Notes under the pieces: model-generated
Database searches by the model: none
What the model was told of the DNA's origin: nothing
Seen by the model: only the letters and a program-made list of their open reading frames with translations
Program-made: the position numbers and the translations under genes
Part shown: in pieces, positions 21,706 to 30,715 of the stretch
Layout of the letters: the number at the start of each line of letters is the position of its first letter
How positions within the stretch are numbered: position 1 is the stretch's first letter
DNA from: Sporosarcina globispora
GTDB lineage: Bacteria > Bacillota > Bacilli > Bacillales > Cytobacillaceae
Length of the DNA stretch: 64,000 nucleotides
Reading direction: 5' to 3'
NCBI RefSeq assembly: GCF_001274725.1
Contig: NZ_LGUF01000007.1
Location: forward strand, 3,892,090-3,956,089

Positions 21706-22650
21706 TTATTTTGAAGCGACACTGCCATGGAACACACGCTTTAAAGCATCAGCCGCCTGCTCAATTGATTTTCTTCCCTTCTTTAGTGCACCCGGCATCC
21801 AGAAGAATCCATGGATCATGCCGTCATATCTTGTTGCTTCAACCGGTACACCGGCATCTTTTAAGCGCTCAGCATAGGCTTCACCCTCATCGCGCAGCGG
21901 ATCAAATTCTCCCGTTAACACCAATGCCGGAGGCAGTCCGCTTAGGTCTTTTGCCTGCAGTGGAGAGGCATATGGATTTTTTCCATCTTCCTCATTCCGC
22001 AAATAATGATTCCAGAACCATTCCATGCTGTCTTTCGTTAACAGATAGCCGTCTGCGTTTTCAGTATATGATTCTGTTGCATAGGAATGGTTAGTTACCG
22101 GGTATATCAGCATCTGATAGGCAAGTGAGACTTCGCCCTTGTCTCTTGCCATGAGAGCAACAACAGCTGCAAGGTTTCCTCCGGCACTGTCGCCGCCGAC
22201 AGCAATGCGGTTTGGATCCACTCCAATAGTTGCAGCATTTTCAGCCACCCACTTAACAGCTTCATACGAATCATCCGCAGCGGCAGGAAATTTATGCTCC
22301 GGAGCCAGTCTGTAATCCACAGAAACGACCACGCAATTCGCCAGGTTCGTTAATATCCGGCAAGGAACCTCTACTGTCTCCAGGTCACCGATTACCCAGC
22401 CGCCGCCGTGATAGTATACGAGTGCAGGAAACGGCCCTTCCCCTTTAGGAGTATAAATTCGGACTGGCATCTCTCCTCCAGGTCCCGCAATTTTTCTATT
22501 TTCAATCTTCCCTACTTCCTCGGGTTCTCCTGCCAGAGCGCTAAAATCTGTGGTAATCCTGGCTTCCTCCGGTGATAGCTGGCTCATCGGCGGAGCTCCT
22601 GCTGCCTCCATCTGTTCCAATAAAAATCTTGCCTGCGGATCTAATGCCAT
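21706..22650 (-). CDS. Alpha/beta hydrolase, hormone-sensitive-lipase family esterase
   Basis: A 314-residue carboxylesterase of the HSL (family IV) type: oxyanion motif YYHGGGWVIGDL near residue 78, nucleophile Ser in VGGDSAGGNLAAV near 155, catalytic Asp in GEFDPLRDEG near 250 and His in GMIHGFF near 280. No signal peptide, so cytoplasmic. It is 66 bp downstream of the Baeyer-Villiger monooxygenase in the same direction, which suggests it hydrolyses the ester or lactone product of that enzyme into an acid and an alcohol. Confidence 0.92.
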   Translation of the reverse strand: MALDPQARFLLEQMEAAGAPPMSQLSPEEARITTDFSALAGEPEEVGKIENRKIAGPGGEMPVRIYTPKGEGPFPALVYYHGGGWVIGDLETVEVPCRILTNLANCVVVSVDYRLAPEHKFPAAADDSYEAVKWVAENAATIGVDPNRIAVGGDSAGGNLAAVVALMARDKGEVSLAYQMLIYPVTNHSYATESYTENADGYLLTKDSMEWFWNHYLRNEEDGKNPYASPLQAKDLSGLPPALVLTGEFDPLRDEGEAYAERLKDAGVPVEATRYDGMIHGFFWMPGALKKGRKSIEQAADALKRVFHGSVASK

Positions 22651-22716
22651 AATTATTTTCCCCCTATTAATATATTATAGACAGGGCAGGAGTAATGCCT
22701 GCCATATCAAAACCGC

Positions 22717-24363
22717 TTAATTCACAGCACTTTTTTCAGAAGCTGTCAGGATAAAACCTACATATCCTTTTTCAGCCACTTCATCACAAATCGTTCGGTA
22801 AGTTCCAACTCCGCCAAGATAGATTTGAAAGCCGCGTGCTTTCCCTTCAATATTGGCGCCCATGTACCAGGAATTTGTTTTGGTAAATAGAGTCTGGTCT
22901 GCGATTTCACGGCAATGATTGCTCCAAGTATTCTCCGCATCTTCTTTCGCTTCAATGACAGCCTGGTTTTGGTCGCACATATAGCTGATGCAATCAGACA
23001 CCCATTCCACATGCTGCTCAATCGACACCATCATATTGCTTAAAACAGATGGACTCTCCGGTCCGGTCAGCATGAACATGTTTGGAAAACCTGCTGTGCC
23101 AAGGCCAAGATATGTTCGGGTATGTGAGCCGCCTGCCCATTTCTCTTTCAGGGAGACCCCGTCTTTTCCGCGAATATCGATCTTAAACAGCGGTCCAGTC
23201 ATCGCATCAAATCCTGTGGCAAACACGATCATGTCAAGCTCATATTCAGCATCTTCAGTCTTAACGCCAGTTGCGGTAATCTCCTGAATCGGCGCTTCTT
23301 TCACATCCACCAGAGATACGTTATCCCGGTTATAGGTCTCGAAATAATCTGTATCAATGATAGTGCGTTTGGTGCCGTAATAGAATCTCGGAAGGAGTTT
23401 TTCAGCCACTTCTGGCTTTATGACTGTTTCGCGGATTTTAGAGCGGATGAACTCTGCCACGATGGCATTGGCTTCCGGAGTAATGGACAAGTCATTATAT
23501 GAGTAAGTAAGATTTAACAGACCTCCTTTTTGCCAGGCTTCTTCAAAAACCCTTTGCCGTTCTTCAGGAGAATCATCAAACACGGAAATGTTTCTTGGCT
23601 CCTCCGGTATGCCGGTAATAGAATGGCGCATTTTTGCTCTGATATCACTGTAATTTTTCCGTATATTTTTCAGGTGTTCAGGATCATTCGGGGTATTCCT
23701 GGCTGGGCTGCTGTACTGCGGGGTCCTCTGGAATACGGTCAGGTGCTTTGCTTCTTTTGCAATGACAGGGATTGCCTGAATCCCGCTGGACCCTGTGCCA
23801 ATGATGCCAACTCGCTTGCCCTGAAAATCCACTCCTTCATGCGGCCAATGCCCGGTATGATGCCATTCGCCCTTAAAGTTTTCCAGCCCTTTAAATTTGG
23901 GTACATTTGACGCTGACAAGCATCCTACAGCTGTAATAAAATATTGAGCAGATACTTTTTCACCACTGTTTAACTGAACGGTCCACCGATTTTTCTTTTC
24001 GTTGTATTGGGCTGATTGCACCCGAGTATTGAACTGCACATCGCGCCTCAGATCAAATTTATCTGCTACATAATTTATGTAGCTTAAAATTTCCGGCTGT
24101 TCTGCATACTTAGCTGACCAGCTCCATTCCTTCAATAGTTCCTCAGAAAAAGTGTAATTATAGTAGATGCTTTCAACATCGCATCTTGCGCCAGGATATC
24201 GATTCCAATACCATGTTCCGCCTACATTATCGCCTGCTTCAAAAACACGGGCAGTGAAACCTGTCTCTCGCAGACGATAAAGCATGTACAATCCAGAAAA
24301 GCCTGCACCTACGACAACTGCATCAAAATCCGTGAGAGAGTTCGATTTTTGAAATGATGACAT
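22717..24363 (-). CDS. Flavin-containing Baeyer-Villiger monooxygenase
   Basis: A 548-residue FAD/NADPH enzyme that inserts oxygen next to a ketone to give an ester or lactone. It shows the FAD fold VVVGAGFSGLYMLYRLR near residue 16, the typical GGTWYWNRYPGARCDVES, the Baeyer-Villiger fingerprint FKGEWHHTGHWP near 165, the NADPH fold VGIIGTGSSGIQAIP near 187, and VFATGFDAMTG near 385. Length equals cyclohexanone-monooxygenase-type enzymes. It pairs with the downstream esterase to form a two-step ketone degradation module, and a LuxR-type regulator is divergently transcribed. Confidence 0.93.
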   Translation of the reverse strand: MSSFQKSNSLTDFDAVVVGAGFSGLYMLYRLRETGFTARVFEAGDNVGGTWYWNRYPGARCDVESIYYNYTFSEELLKEWSWSAKYAEQPEILSYINYVADKFDLRRDVQFNTRVQSAQYNEKKNRWTVQLNSGEKVSAQYFITAVGCLSASNVPKFKGLENFKGEWHHTGHWPHEGVDFQGKRVGIIGTGSSGIQAIPVIAKEAKHLTVFQRTPQYSSPARNTPNDPEHLKNIRKNYSDIRAKMRHSITGIPEEPRNISVFDDSPEERQRVFEEAWQKGGLLNLTYSYNDLSITPEANAIVAEFIRSKIRETVIKPEVAEKLLPRFYYGTKRTIIDTDYFETYNRDNVSLVDVKEAPIQEITATGVKTEDAEYELDMIVFATGFDAMTGPLFKIDIRGKDGVSLKEKWAGGSHTRTYLGLGTAGFPNMFMLTGPESPSVLSNMMVSIEQHVEWVSDCISYMCDQNQAVIEAKEDAENTWSNHCREIADQTLFTKTNSWYMGANIEGKARGFQIYLGGVGTYRTICDEVAEKGYVGFILTASEKSAVN

Positions 24364-24487
24364 ACTTTCTTCCTCCTCATGACAATTAATTGGTTGAAAG
24401 CGATTACATTTTTTCTTTTTTTAAAAATAGCCTCCTCATCAAGAATATATTTTAGTTCTATCTAAAGATTACTATCATTTTTTTATA

Positions 24488-24516
24488 TTGAATATTCACA
24501 ATTTTCTATATATAAT
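24488..24516 (+). promoter_or_regulatory. Sigma-A promoter of the LuxR-type regulator
   Basis: TTGAAT (24488-24493), 17-bp spacer, TATAAT (24511-24516), about 24 bp before the start codon. Confidence 0.7.
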
Positions 24517-24539
24517 ATCCCTATAAAGAAGGTGATTAT

Positions 24540-25235
24540 ATGGCATTAGAGCCTACTTTTTTGGATAGCATCCAAAATTTAAAAGATGTCGATAGCCACG
24601 AGGAAAGACTATATAAAATTCTTGATGTTTATATGGACACTTTCCCAGTTAAAAACGCTTTTTTGTTCCGGTATTCTCCTTTAGGATTCATCGGGGAAGG
24701 AATCATCGCCATTACTGCCCTTGGATTAATGCATATCAGGGATATCAGGGACGATATTCGGTCATTGCCGCTAATTTACGCCGCTTTATATGAAAGGAAG
24801 GCAAAATATTGTTCGGGGATTGAGTACCTAAAGCAAATGAACATCAAATACATAACCACATCCAATGTCAACTCTTTCCTTGCCGTCCCCATCTGCTTTG
24901 GCTCCGTCCCAATTGGTTATATTTGCACGAATGAATTTGAAGAACATGGAATTATTTCTGATCAGCAGCTTGCTTCTTATACCCTGTTTGGAAAGCACCT
25001 TGGAAGAACTCTTGAAAAAACGGAAGGAAAAGAAGATGCCCAGCTATTAAGCAAAAGAGAACTGGAGGTCATGAAGAGGATCTCTTGGGGAGAAAGCATT
25101 AAGGAAATGGCTAATTCCATGTATATCAGTGAAGTCACCATCAACCAGTATATAAAAACAGCCATTAAAAAGCTGGGGGCTATGAACCGGACGCAGGCCA
25201 TTGCGGTGAAGTTCCGGAGAGGGATGATCTCTTAA
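24540..25235 (+). CDS. LuxR-type transcriptional regulator with GAF-like sensor domain
   Basis: A 231-residue protein with an N-terminal alpha/beta sensor region of GAF type (about residues 20-150; FLAVPICFGSVPIGYICTN is a typical GAF strand pair) and a C-terminal LuxR/FixJ HTH from about 168 (LLSKRELEVMKRISWGESIK, then YISEVTINQYIKTAIKKLG). There is no receiver domain, so it should sense a small ligand directly. It is divergent from the Baeyer-Villiger monooxygenase gene (177-bp gap) and is the natural candidate activator of it. AAAGAAGGTG precedes the ATG. Confidence 0.85.
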   Translation: MALEPTFLDSIQNLKDVDSHEERLYKILDVYMDTFPVKNAFLFRYSPLGFIGEGIIAITALGLMHIRDIRDDIRSLPLIYAALYERKAKYCSGIEYLKQMNIKYITTSNVNSFLAVPICFGSVPIGYICTNEFEEHGIISDQQLASYTLFGKHLGRTLEKTEGKEDAQLLSKRELEVMKRISWGESIKEMANSMYISEVTINQYIKTAIKKLGAMNRTQAIAVKFRRGMIS

Positions 25236-25260
25236 TTCGCACGTATAACTTCGCTCCAAA

Positions 25261-25292
25261 AAGGCCCTATTCTTATAAAGAGGGCCTCTTTT
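25261..25292. terminator. Convergent terminator, LuxR regulator and cysteine desulfidase-like gene
   Basis: AGGCCCT pairs with AGGGCCT around a 12-base AT loop; CTTTT follows on the plus strand. Confidence 0.75.
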
Positions 25293-25298
25293 GGCAGT

Positions 25299-26573
25299 TT
25301 ATTTCTCCATCATCAATTTCAAAATCAGCTCATCCGTATGACGGGTTCCTTCATTTCCTAATTTGCAGAAACTCTCGATACTTTTTTCCACATCATCGTG
25401 AATAAATCCATCTGTCGATTTAATTTCCTGATCGTTGAGTGCAAGAAGTGCAGACTGCACAGCTACATTTGAACAGGTAGATACTTTCATGGCACAGCCT
25501 GCTTTGGCTCCGTCACAGATCATTCCGGAAACATTGCCAATTGTGTTTTGAATGGCTGCTTTAATCTGATGAAGCTGACCATCCAGCAAATAGACAATGG
25601 CAGCACTTGCTCCCATTCCTGCAGCTGTCACACCGCATAAAGCCGAGAGTCGGCCAAATTTGGATTTAATATGAATGGTAATAAGATGACTGAGTGCAAC
25701 TGCCCGGATCATTTTTTCCTCAGGAACCTTGAGCTTTTCTGCAGCAGCAACGACTGGAAGAGTGACTGCGATTCCCTGGTTGCCGCTTCCGGTGTTTGCC
25801 ATGACCGGGAGTGTGGAGCCTGCCATTCTCGCATCTGATCCAGCTGCAGCTAAAGACATTGCTGCAGTGGCAATATCATCTGACAAGATACCCATTTGCA
25901 CATTCCTCTTTATCGTTTTTCCTACCTTTAGTCCATACTCGCCCGATAGCCCTTCCATTCCGATGATCCGATTGAGCTCAATACTCTTTTTTATAAGTGA
26001 TAGTGAACTGATTTCTGTACTAAGCACCCACTCATATATCTCATCAATGGTAAGTGCTATTAATTCATCTTCTTCAGACTGAATTCCTATATTTTCGCAG
26101 CCGCCCTGGTAGATAACCTCGTCATCAACCTCTATTAAAGTAATATTACTGTGGTTTTCAGAGATTACCACTCTGGCTGTCTGCATGTCTGTTTTTATAA
26201 CAGCTTCGATGTAAAGCCTTTTCGGTGTATCTGCCTGGAGGGAGATTACTTTCCCTTCTTCAATAAGTTTTAGCGCCAGAAGCTCATCTTCATGCCCCAC
26301 TCCCTCCAGAACTTCCAGCTTCCTGGCCGGGTCCCCGGCTACAGCACCGATTGCCGCTGCGAAATCCAGACCATAGGAATTCATGCCGGGAATCCCGACT
26401 GATTTTGCATTTTTGATGATATTTCCGCTCGCTTTTAAGCAAAGTTCTTTAATTTCCCCTTTTGCATGGCTCTTTGCTGTGGCTGCAGCCAGCGCTATCG
26501 CAACAGGCTCCGTACATCCAAGTGCAACCACTACCTCTTTTTCCAGAATTCCCAAGATCTTATGCTTCTCCAT
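25299..26573 (-). CDS. L-cysteine desulfidase family protein (UPF0597, CyuA/YhaM-like)
   Basis: A 424-residue protein of the L-cysteine desulfidase / UPF0597 family, distantly related to serine dehydratase alpha chains. It should convert L-cysteine to pyruvate, ammonia and sulfide with a labile 4Fe-4S cluster. Visible are the start VVVALGCTEPVAIALAAA, the cysteines of ALCGVTAAGMGAS, and the closely spaced MICDGAKAGCAMKVSTCSN. Single-gene unit with TAGGAGTATG ribosome site; no cysteine transporter next to it. Sulfide release from cysteine, or serine/threonine deamination, are both possible. Confidence 0.85.
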   Translation of the reverse strand: MEKHKILGILEKEVVVALGCTEPVAIALAAATAKSHAKGEIKELCLKASGNIIKNAKSVGIPGMNSYGLDFAAAIGAVAGDPARKLEVLEGVGHEDELLALKLIEEGKVISLQADTPKRLYIEAVIKTDMQTARVVISENHSNITLIEVDDEVIYQGGCENIGIQSEEDELIALTIDEIYEWVLSTEISSLSLIKKSIELNRIIGMEGLSGEYGLKVGKTIKRNVQMGILSDDIATAAMSLAAAGSDARMAGSTLPVMANTGSGNQGIAVTLPVVAAAEKLKVPEEKMIRAVALSHLITIHIKSKFGRLSALCGVTAAGMGASAAIVYLLDGQLHQIKAAIQNTIGNVSGMICDGAKAGCAMKVSTCSNVAVQSALLALNDQEIKSTDGFIHDDVEKSIESFCKLGNEGTRHTDELILKLMMEK

Positions 26574-26720
26574 TTTTCATACTCCTAATTGTTTAATGTA
26601 AAAAGAATAAACTCTAACTATTATAATCTAAATAGTGAAAAATTAAGAGAGGCAATATTTCCTTCCACCAAAAACCGCTGATTTTAAAAATAGAAGCTGC
26701 TCATGTCCAAACCTGATCAT

Positions 26721-27068
26721 TTAATCTTTGCTGAATAATGAGCTTAGATTCTTCAATGTATATAATCTGCCAGTCACCATAAAAAGGCTATTATTGTTTC
26801 TTTGTACATATTCATCAATGATGATGAGCCCTTTTTCAAACCGATCCACCAAATAATTTGTGTACTTAGGATCCCAGACAAAGCGATTGATTCTAAGCAG
26901 CTCGTCTGCGAGGATTTGAAACTTAAAATCTTCAGCAATCAATTTGATTTGATGTAATTTGTCGGTGTCCATATAGAAGATATTCCTTTCGAGATTTTTA
27001 TTCAGGAAGGTTAGAAAGTCCCTTATATTTTCAGCGAGTAAAGTTGCTTTTTGCATTTCAGGTTTCAC
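26721..27068 (-). CDS. Hypothetical 115-residue protein
   Basis: A 115-residue protein, start GTG after GAAGGGGAG. It is mostly helical and amphipathic (ENIRDFLTFLNKNLERNIF; IKLIAEDFKFQILADELL) with an aromatic motif FVWDPKYTNYLVDRFEKG. No signal peptide or membrane helix. I do not recognise the family. It lies directly downstream of the sugar ABC operon terminator and is probably a separate unit. Confidence 0.6.
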   Translation of the reverse strand: MKPEMQKATLLAENIRDFLTFLNKNLERNIFYMDTDKLHQIKLIAEDFKFQILADELLRINRFVWDPKYTNYLVDRFEKGLIIIDEYVQRNNNSLFMVTGRLYTLKNLSSLFSKD

Positions 27069-27139
27069 ATTTATACTCCCCTTCTTAAATAGTTCTGCTT
27101 ACAAAGAATCTATGAGGGAGAGTATTATCTTAACACCAC

Positions 27140-27171
27140 AAAAGGCCAGGAAACTGATTTCCTGTCCTTTT
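27140..27171 (-). terminator. Terminator of the sugar ABC transporter operon
   Basis: AAAAGGCCAGGAAA pairs with TTTCCTGTCCTTTT (one mismatch), four-base loop, 6 bp past the last permease stop; works in both directions. Confidence 0.85.
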
Positions 27172-27176
27172 GCGAT

Positions 27177-28061
27177 TTACTTCATGCCCGAAATGGTATA
27201 ACCATCGATAATATATCGCTGGAAGAGAATGAAAATGATGATAATTGGAACAACCATGAAGGTTGATCCGGCCATCTGAAGGGCAAAGTTTCCGCCATAT
27301 TGGCCTTTTAATAGTTGAAGTCCGACCGACAGAGTATAGAGGCTTTCATCGTTGGCAATGATCAGCGGCCACAGGAAACTGTTCCACCCTGCAATAAAGG
27401 TTAAAATTCCCTGCACCGCCATGACTGGCTTAGCCATCGGCAAGACAATCTGCCAGAACACCCTTAACTCACTGGCTCCATCCAGTCTTGCTGCTTCCAG
27501 CAATTCATCCGGTATGGTAGTCATGAACTGGCGGAAAAGGAAGATTCCGAACGCACCAACAAGACCAGGAAGAACGATCCCCGCCATCGTGTTTGTCAAC
27601 TGCATCTGATTCAGAATCAGATATACTGGAATCATGGTTACTTGTCCGGGAATCATCATTGTAGCAAGTACGAGAAAGAATAATTTATTGCGTCCTTTAA
27701 ATTCAAACTTGGCAAAGGCATAACCGGCCATAGCATTTAAGAATAAGCCTACAAACGACCAAAGAACGATGATAAGTGTATTTTTCAAATAGAGAGCGAA
27801 GTTCATATTCACAAAGAGGTTCTGGAAGTTTTCCAATGTGAAATCTTGCGGCAGCAAAGTTGGTGTCAGCTGCATAACTTCACTTTCAGGCTTAAAGGCA
27901 GAAAGGATCATCCAAATAAATGGAATGGAAACCAGCAATCCTCCAATTGTAAGAATAATACCTGCTACCCATTGCTGAGCTCTCTCCTGCTTAACACTGC
28001 TGCTTAATGACTGTTTTTGAACTGCATTGAATTTCATTTTGTTTTCCACCTCAACTTTCAT
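27177..28061 (-). CDS. Sugar ABC transporter permease, MalG/LacG-type
   Basis: A 294-residue inner-membrane permease of the CUT1 carbohydrate family with six helices and the conserved EAA loop ELLEAARLDGASELRVFWQIVLP near residues 190-215 that docks the ATPase. It ends in the typical QRYIIDGYTISGMK. The ATG overlaps the stop of the other permease (TGATG), giving tight translational coupling. No ATP-binding subunit is encoded in this operon, so a shared MsmX-type ATPase elsewhere is presumed. Confidence 0.93.
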   Translation of the reverse strand: MKVEVENKMKFNAVQKQSLSSSVKQERAQQWVAGIILTIGGLLVSIPFIWMILSAFKPESEVMQLTPTLLPQDFTLENFQNLFVNMNFALYLKNTLIIVLWSFVGLFLNAMAGYAFAKFEFKGRNKLFFLVLATMMIPGQVTMIPVYLILNQMQLTNTMAGIVLPGLVGAFGIFLFRQFMTTIPDELLEAARLDGASELRVFWQIVLPMAKPVMAVQGILTFIAGWNSFLWPLIIANDESLYTLSVGLQLLKGQYGGNFALQMAGSTFMVVPIIIIFILFQRYIIDGYTISGMK

Positions 28062-28948
28062 CAATAATCCTGCCCTTTTTTCTGAAGCTTAAATTGAATC
28101 ATTGTAATGATAATGATGGCAATGAACAATATGAAAGATCCTGCAGCTGCATAACCAAAGTTGCTGAATTGGAATCCATTCCGGTAAATGAACAGTGCAA
28201 CTGAAGTCGTGCTGTCTAAGGGCCCGCCATTTGTCATGACGAATGGCTCTTCGAAAAATTGCAGCCAGCCGATCATAGTCGTGATTGAAACAAAGAAGAT
28301 TGCGTATCTCAAGAGAGGAATCGTAATCTTGAACATCTGCTGCCAGTTGTTGGCTCCATCAAGCTGTGCTGCTTCGTAGTAAGTTTTTGGAATCCCCTGA
28401 AGCGCAGCAAGAAAAATAATCATGTTAAGACCAATAGCTCTCCAAAGAGCAAGGGCTATTAACGAAATCTTTGCCATTGTTGGATCCTGCAGCCAAGGAA
28501 CAGACGGCAAGTTCAGTAACTCCAACAGATGGTTAAACAAGCCTAACTGAGGGTTATACAGATAGCTCCAAACAACAGCAACCGCAACCACGTTTGTGAT
28601 GGAAGGCATATAGAAGACAACCCGGAAAGCTTTAAAAATGCGCGCTTTTCCAAAATTGATTAGGAGTGCAATTCCCAGTGAACAAACGATGACAAGCGGT
28701 ACACCAATTACCACATAAAATAGCGTATTAAAAATGGATTTTAAAAATATAGGGTCACTTACAACCTCTTTATAATTCTCAAAGCCAACAAAACTGATGG
28801 ATGACCAGTCAGCAATCCCGACCAGGTCCAGGTCAGTAAAACTGATGATCAAGGCCACAAAAATAGGCAAGATCGAGAATACTGTCAGTAAGATAAGTGC
28901 AGGAGCTATAAAAAAGTATGGAGTTTTGTTCGCCATAAAGCTTTTCAT
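28061..28948 (-). CDS. Sugar ABC transporter permease, MalF/LacF-type
   Basis: A 295-residue CUT1 permease with six helices and the EAA loop KTYYEAAQLDGANNWQQMFK near residues 190-210. It heterodimerises with the downstream permease. It follows the binding-protein gene after an intergenic hairpin that probably lowers its transcript level compared with the binding protein. AAGGGAC precedes the ATG. Confidence 0.93.
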   Translation of the reverse strand: MKSFMANKTPYFFIAPALILLTVFSILPIFVALIISFTDLDLVGIADWSSISFVGFENYKEVVSDPIFLKSIFNTLFYVVIGVPLVIVCSLGIALLINFGKARIFKAFRVVFYMPSITNVVAVAVVWSYLYNPQLGLFNHLLELLNLPSVPWLQDPTMAKISLIALALWRAIGLNMIIFLAALQGIPKTYYEAAQLDGANNWQQMFKITIPLLRYAIFFVSITTMIGWLQFFEEPFVMTNGGPLDSTTSVALFIYRNGFQFSNFGYAAAGSFILFIAIIIITMIQFKLQKKGQDY

Positions 28949-28998
28949 TGTAAGTCCCTTCCTTCTTAGTCCAATTTTTCCGGACTATTGCAGGCAAA

Positions 28999-29020
28999 CT
29001 GGCAGACTAACGTCTGCCAG
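28999..29020 (-). other. Hairpin between binding-protein and permease genes
   Basis: CTGGCAGAC / GTCTGCCAG, 9-bp perfect stem with a four-base loop, in the 89-bp gap. Such elements protect the upstream mRNA from 3' decay and set a high binding-protein to permease ratio; there is no strong T run. Confidence 0.65.
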
Positions 29021-29037
29021 TACCTGTTTTTGAAAAA

Positions 29038-30306
29038 TTACTTGGCTAAAATTTCTTCAGACTCTTTATCAAAAGCGTCCATTTCTTCTTGAACATCTGC
29101 ACCGCCACGGTAAATCTTTTCGAACCTACTTAAGAAATCCTGTGCAATTTTCTCAAAAGGTTTGATGACTGGCATTGGCTGTGCATTTTCTAATTGTTCT
29201 CCAAATACTTTATAATACTTATTTTGCTGAAGCTGGTCATCATTCCAAGCCTCTTTGCTTGCTGGTAAAGAGTTTGTCAATTCAAGCCATTTAACCTGAG
29301 TTTCCGGCTTGCTCATATAAGAAAGGAATTTAAGTGCTTCTTCTTTATTTTCAGTGTGCTGGAATACGGATAAATTGGATCCGCCCAGTGTAGATGTGTT
29401 TGTTTCCTTAGCCGGAAGGACAGCTGTTGCCCACTTGCCTTCAAGTTCCGGCGCCTGGTCATTGATTAGCTTGACCATCCAAGGACCGCTGATAAACATC
29501 GGCAGGATCCCATCGCCTCTGAATGCCTGGACAATATCAAGGCCAAGATCAACAGGAGCAGATCCATCTTTGAAGAATCCATTTAAATACTCGACTGCTT
29601 CAACAAACTCCGGTTCATTGAAATAAGACTGATTGCCTTCTATTAATTTGGATCCGTTTTGACGAGCTAACATAAATGATAAGCTTTGCTCATTTGTATC
29701 GATGCTGATTCCATATTTATCATCACCGCGATCAGCCAATTTTTTGGCTGCCTCCTTTAATTCATCCCAAGTCTTAGGCGCTTCCTTATAGCCTGCCTCT
29801 TCTAATAAATCGGTGCGGTAATATAGTACTCGTGTATCAACATACCAAGGCACGCCAACCACTTTGTCTTCATATTTTGTTGTTTCCACTGACCCTTCGA
29901 AGAAATTATCGGCTTTAAGCTCGGGGTATTCTTCTGTATACTCTGTTAAATCAAGCAACGCATTCGCAGATGCAAACTCAGGAATCCAAGTCGTCCCCAA
30001 TTGCACCACATCAGGCCCTTTTTTAGAAGCGACTGCTGTTAAAAGCTTATCATGCGCCTGATCCCATGGGATGGCCTGAACTTTCACATCAATTTCCGGA
30101 TTTTCTTTTTCAAATTCATCTGCAATCTTTGGAAGTGTTTTTGCCTCTTCTCCCATTCCCCAAACCGTAATGGTCTTTTGCCCTTCCTGCGCAGAAGATC
30201 CGGAATCAGAAGAACAGCCTGCCAATGCTCCTGAAACCACCATTGTACCTACCATCGCAGCTGCTGCAAATTTTTTGCTGAATACATTTAACAACTTTTG
30301 GCTCAT
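29038..30306 (-). CDS. Extracellular sugar-binding lipoprotein of the ABC transporter
   Basis: A 422-residue substrate-binding protein of the CUT1 (family 1) type. It has a lipoprotein signal: basic start, hydrophobic stretch AAAAMVGTMVVSGALAGC with the lipobox ALAGC, then a Ser-rich linker. The mature domain starts at TITVWGMGEEAKTLPKIA and shows the ligand-binding FISGPWMVKLI near 270. It should capture an oligosaccharide outside the membrane. The island context (GH3, glucan phosphorylase) suggests beta-linked gluco-oligosaccharides. ATG at 30306; a TTG 15 bp upstream is also open. Confidence 0.92.
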   Translation of the reverse strand: MSQKLLNVFSKKFAAAAMVGTMVVSGALAGCSSDSGSSAQEGQKTITVWGMGEEAKTLPKIADEFEKENPEIDVKVQAIPWDQAHDKLLTAVASKKGPDVVQLGTTWIPEFASANALLDLTEYTEEYPELKADNFFEGSVETTKYEDKVVGVPWYVDTRVLYYRTDLLEEAGYKEAPKTWDELKEAAKKLADRGDDKYGISIDTNEQSLSFMLARQNGSKLIEGNQSYFNEPEFVEAVEYLNGFFKDGSAPVDLGLDIVQAFRGDGILPMFISGPWMVKLINDQAPELEGKWATAVLPAKETNTSTLGGSNLSVFQHTENKEEALKFLSYMSKPETQVKWLELTNSLPASKEAWNDDQLQQNKYYKVFGEQLENAQPMPVIKPFEKIAQDFLSRFEKIYRGGADVQEEMDAFDKESEEILAK

Positions 30307-30437
30307 TCGTAAAACCCCCAAATAATTTAATAGGTTTTGCTTTAAGTTTCCCGTTATTGTGCTGCAACATTAATTCGTTAAGAACAAATGTAAAAACCTG
30401 CCACCTGGTAAATGGCTAACGAATTCCCCCTTGTAGT

Positions 30438-30492
30438 GAAACGTTTCGAATAAGGTTAAAAAAATATAAGTTTTATAGAATAGAAACGATTC
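30438..30492. promoter_or_regulatory. Two LacI-type operators in the ABC operon leader
   Basis: GAAACGTTTC at 30438-30447 and the variant GAAACGATTC at 30483-30492, downstream of the minus-strand promoter, where binding would block elongation or loop to the sites at 30537, 30650 and 30716. Confidence 0.75.
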
Positions 30493-30536
30493 AACATTTT
30501 CTAATTTGGTAAAGAATAATTACCATCTATTCAATT

Positions 30537-30546
30537 GAAACGTTTC
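30537..30546. promoter_or_regulatory. LacI-type operator at the ABC promoter
   Basis: GAAACGTTTC directly downstream of the minus-strand minus-10, covering the expected start site. Confidence 0.8.
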
Positions 30547-30555
30547 GATAGGCCT

Positions 30556-30584
30556 ATTATATTTCAATTTGTAATCGTTTTCAA
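30556..30584 (-). promoter_or_regulatory. Sigma-A promoter and cre box of the ABC operon
   Basis: Reading leftward: TTGAAA (30584-30579), 17-bp spacer, TATAAT (30561-30556). The spacer and minus-35 contain TGAAAACGATTACA (30583-30570), which fits the CcpA cre consensus, so glucose repression is expected. Confidence 0.8.
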
Positions 30585-30649
30585 GAGAATTTTTTTAGTA
30601 ATTATTCAAAATTTGTGAACAGACCAACATTAGAGGGCATTTACCAATA

Positions 30650-30659
30650 GAAACGTTTC
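30650..30659. promoter_or_regulatory. LacI-type operator just upstream of the GH3 promoter
   Basis: GAAACGTTTC ending 10 bp before the minus-35 of the plus-strand promoter. Confidence 0.75.
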
Positions 30660-30668
30660 GTTTTTACG

Positions 30669-30697
30669 TTGACTCATAAAAAGAAAGCGCTTATAAT
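30669..30697 (+). promoter_or_regulatory. Sigma-A promoter of the GH3-phosphorylase operon, with cre-like box
   Basis: TTGACT (30669-30674), 17-bp spacer, TATAAT (30692-30697). The spacer holds GAAAGCGCTTATAA, a good cre-like sequence. A further operator GAAACGTTTC (30716-30725) lies about 20 bp downstream. Confidence 0.82.
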
Positions 30698-30715
30698 TCA
30701 GTTGTATCTTAATTC

